From Chitinophagaceae bacterium UBA3961 (GTDB taxonomy: Bacteria > Bacteroidota > Bacteroidia > Chitinophagales > Chitinophagaceae): a stretch of DNA of 17,201 nucleotides. The translations under genes and the position numbers were made by a program. Below are positions 14,923 through 17,201 of this stretch, piece by piece (position 1 is the first letter of the stretch; every line of letters starts with the position of its first letter). The notes below the pieces were generated by a model. The model saw nothing but the letters and a program-made list of their open reading frames with translations. It had not been told where the DNA came from and ran no database searches. The stretch is from contig DGDD01000071.1 of the NCBI GenBank assembly GCA_002385265.1, positions 1 through 17,201 on the forward strand. Reading direction: 5' to 3'.

Positions 14923-15675
14923 TTAAATTGGCGACAACCACGTTAAAAAGTCTTTCTTTCTTCGAGCTGCAACTTCTAATTGTGTTCCATCTACACACTC
15001 CACAAATCCTCCTCTCCCATTTATATATTTTTTAATCCAAGCACGATTTATAATGTAAGAATGATGTATCCGAAAGAACAGTTCACTATCTAAACTATCT
15101 TCAAACTCCTTTATAGACTTGTTACTAAGGTGCTTTTTAGAATCAGTTGTATAGATAACGGAGTAACCTCCTGATGCTTCGATCTTACTAATAGTAGATA
15201 GCGGTATGATATCGATCCCACCTTTTGAATTGCTTATACTTATTATTTCTTGTTGTGACTTACTTTTTGACTCAGAGTCAATTGAAGCTTGATCCAGTTG
15301 CTTTAAGTGTATTCTCTTTCTTACTTTTTCAAGCGTTTGCCTCAATTCAATTATAGAAACGGGTTTTAGCAAATAATCTACTGCCTCAAACTTAAATGCT
15401 TTGAGCGCATACTCATCAAAAGCAGTAATAAACACTACTTCAAACCCGCGACTTTTGTATTTTTCTAGGAGCTGGAAAGCATTACCGAAAGGCATTTCAA
15501 TATCGAGAAACACAAGATTCGGATTCGTGGACTGGATAACAACCTGAGCTTGTTGTATCGAATTAGCAGTGCCAACAATTTCAATACCATCACAGTAATT
15601 GCTGAGGAGTTCCTGCATCACACGAACATTCTTTGGTTCGTCGTCTACTAATACAATTTTTAAAAAATCAGACAT
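14923..15675 (-). CDS. LytTR-family response regulator
   Basis: A 250-residue two-component regulator. Residues 5-120 are the receiver domain: acidic pocket Asp11-Asp12, phosphoacceptor Asp58 in LVFLDIEMP, Thr84 in FITA and Lys104 in YLLKP. A linker of about 20 polar residues (SIDSESKSKSQQ) follows. Residues about 145-248 are the LytTR DNA-binding domain (IPLSTISKIEASGGYSVIY, then FFRIHHSYIINRAWIKKY). It starts 4 bases after the stop of the LytS-type kinase, so the two are an operon and almost certainly partners. The target promoters are unknown; LytTR regulators often control envelope or secreted-product genes. Confidence 0.93.
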   Translation of the reverse strand: MSDFLKIVLVDDEPKNVRVMQELLSNYCDGIEIVGTANSIQQAQVVIQSTNPNLVFLDIEMPFGNAFQLLEKYKSRGFEVVFITAFDEYALKAFKFEAVDYLLKPVSIIELRQTLEKVRKRIHLKQLDQASIDSESKSKSQQEIISISNSKGGIDIIPLSTISKIEASGGYSVIYTTDSKKHLSNKSIKEFEDSLDSELFFRIHHSYIINRAWIKKYINGRGGFVECVDGTQLEVAARRKKDFLTWLSPI

Positions 15676-15679
15676 TACC

Positions 15680-17201
15680 TTAAATTAAAACAGACAATAT
15701 AATTCGTACACCTGGATACATTTTATCTTCACTATCTGCATCTTCAATATGTATCTTGATCTTATTAGAATACTCCTCAAAATTATTTATCCTGTCTAAA
15801 GACAAGAGCAATCCTTTCGACTGGTGCATTTGCTTCGTTTCATTAATACTTCTTGAAGCATTCATCCCAATACCATTATCTTGGATAACAACTTGAAGTT
15901 CTCCTTTTACTCTTTTAACATGAACTTCAACCCTACCTAACTTATCGTTTCTATTGCGCACCCCATGTCTGATTGCGTTCTCTGCAAAAGGTTGTAGAAT
16001 CAGAGGGGGCACCCAAACATCTTTTAGCACTGGTTCGTCAAACCCACTTGTAATCACTTTAAAATCATCTTCAAACTTCATTCGTTCCAAATTCAAATAA
16101 TTTTCCAGAAAAGAAAGCTCATCGTAGAGAGAAATCTTTGTTTTAGAGGTTAAGTCTAAGGTTTTTCTGAGCAACTTAGAGAACGAAGAAATATATTGAT
16201 TTGCCCCTATAACATCTTTATCAATAACATATTGCTGAATAGAATTCAAACTATTATAAATAAAATGCGGGTTCATTTGTGTTCTCAACACTTGTTGTTC
16301 TAGTTCAGTGATCTTATTTTGAACCATCATTACTTCTGCATTCTTTCTAGCTTGAATGTTAAGTCTCCAGCGAACAATTAGATAGATAAAGAAAACCGAT
16401 AAAGCCAAGAGTAGAAATCGAACAATACTGAGTTCCCAAAACCCTTTACTAATCAAAAATGGCAAACTGATTGTTTCACTGATTATACCAAAACGGTTCT
16501 GGGCCCTAATTTGAAACTCATAATTCCCGGAAGGTAGCTGTGTATAGTTCAATACAGTTTGATCTGTCACTTTCCATACAGAATCAAACCCCATAAGCCG
16601 ATAGAAGTATTTAACATCTCCGAGAGCAGTAAAAGAAATCCCAGTATATTCAAATTCCACATTATTGAATTGATTAGATAATGATACGCGCACACTATCA
16701 GACCAATTCAACAAAGAATCGTTTGCTCGAAATGTGATTATTCGCATCACACATTTTGAGTTCGAACTAAAAGCCTGATTTCGAAATACAGTGAACCCCT
16801 CAGATGACCCTGCTGCAACCAAATTCAGATTTGGGAAAGTGGTGATACTGCTGATCTCCTCGGAGGCTAAACCATTGGACTCGGCAAACGAAACCATTCG
16901 GTCTTTATCGTTTAAATTAACTTCTGAGACGCCTTTATCGGTAGTAATCCATAGTGAACTTTCGTCGATTGCAAGGCTTCGGCAGATATTGCTTATTAAA
17001 CCATTTTTAGTATCAAAATGCTTTATAATAGAGTCGTTCTTAATATAGAAAACGCCATTTCCTAGAGTAGCAATCCAAAGTCCACCATATCTATCCTTTT
17101 TCAAACTGGAAATACGGTCAGATATAATGTTAATCTTATCTTCTTTATACCTACCGGAATAATAAGTTGCCTTACGCAGCCCATTTAAAGTTCCAATATA
17201 G
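15680..17201 (-). CDS. LytS-type sensor histidine kinase with propeller and Y_Y_Y domains (N-terminus beyond window)
   Basis: The reading frame stays open to the right edge: codons before the TTG at 17104 read YIGTLNGLRKATYYSG without a stop, matching a propeller-blade repeat, so the gene is partial and does not start at 17104. The 506 visible residues comprise two-component-regulator propeller blades (about 1-145; IGTLNGL, LWIATLGNGVFYI, LWITTDKGVSEV), a Y_Y_Y domain (about 172-250; VKYFYRLMGFDSVW, LPSGNYEFQIRAQN), one membrane segment (about 258-278), a coiled coil, and the His_kinase domain with phosphoacceptor His312 in MNPHFIYNSLN (codon 16265-16267). The ATPase part has LILQPFAENAIRHG (about 400-413) and DNGIGM (441-446). 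The sensor part is periplasmic. In related systems such sensors often detect glycans or cell-surface signals, but the signal here is not known. Confidence 0.93.
   Translation of the reverse strand, partial: YIGTLNGLRKATYYSGRYKEDKINIISDRISSLKKDRYGGLWIATLGNGVFYIKNDSIIKHFDTKNGLISNICRSLAIDESSLWITTDKGVSEVNLNDKDRMVSFAESNGLASEEISSITTFPNLNLVAAGSSEGFTVFRNQAFSSNSKCVMRIITFRANDSLLNWSDSVRVSLSNQFNNVEFEYTGISFTALGDVKYFYRLMGFDSVWKVTDQTVLNYTQLPSGNYEFQIRAQNRFGIISETISLPFLISKGFWELSIVRFLLLALSVFFIYLIVRWRLNIQARKNAEVMMVQNKITELEQQVLRTQMNPHFIYNSLNSIQQYVIDKDVIGANQYISSFSKLLRKTLDLTSKTKISLYDELSFLENYLNLERMKFEDDFKVITSGFDEPVLKDVWVPPLILQPFAENAIRHGVRNRNDKLGRVEVHVKRVKGELQVVIQDNGIGMNASRSINETKQMHQSKGLLLSLDRINNFEEYSNKIKIHIEDADSEDKMYPGVRIILSVLI

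Overview
The window looks like chromosomal DNA of a member of the Bacteroidota. Three things point there. Two promoters match the Bacteroidota consensus TTTG-N19-TAnnTTTG exactly. Start codons mostly lack a Shine-Dalgarno sequence and sit in A-rich leaders. The gene families are typical of the phylum: a NRAMP-UspA fusion, small Crp/Fnr regulators with a Q-K-x-L-A-S HTH, a YfhO-family membrane protein, and a LytS-type propeller/Y_Y_Y histidine kinase with a LytTR response regulator. There is no rRNA, tRNA, CRISPR array, insertion sequence or phage gene. The region reads as ordinary housekeeping and envelope chromosome with some unusual details.

Layout. 1-155: nested AT-rich heptamer repeats, then a terminator. 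156-1808 (-): a short GT35 alpha-glucan phosphorylase-like protein with threonine where the family has its PLP-binding lysine. 1990-2946 (-): a lipoprotein of unknown function. 3003-5601 (+): a manganese-type module, made of a promoter overlapped by a palindrome, a DtxR/MntR regulator, and an MntH (NRAMP) transporter fused to a UspA domain. 5624-6820 (-): two tandem Crp/Fnr paralogues. 6905-8252 (+): NADP-isocitrate dehydrogenase with a consensus promoter, a perfect 16-bp palindrome on its -7 box, and a strong terminator. 8257-8967 (+): a PrsW-family intramembrane protease whose start codon directly follows that terminator. 8964-10018 (-): a small membrane protein overlapping a queuosine-precursor-type (YhhQ/VUT) transporter. 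10075-14750 (+): a three-gene envelope-glycan-type operon of YfhO-family protein, SAM methyltransferase and GT4 glycosyltransferase. 14923-17201 (-): a LytTR response regulator and its histidine kinase, the kinase cut by the window edge.

How the genes may work together. The DtxR/MntR protein probably senses Mn(II) or Fe(II) and represses its own promoter and mntH. The YfhO, methyltransferase and GT4 genes are packed tightly enough to be one transcript and could build or modify a surface glycan; the substrate cannot be read from sequence. The kinase and regulator form a two-component pair. The other genes look functionally independent.

The best candidates for something undescribed are the GT35-like protein lacking its cofactor lysine, the palindromes placed on or inside three promoters, and a perfect 12-bp GC-rich hairpin inside the start of the methyltransferase gene. 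I found no clear new multi-gene system.
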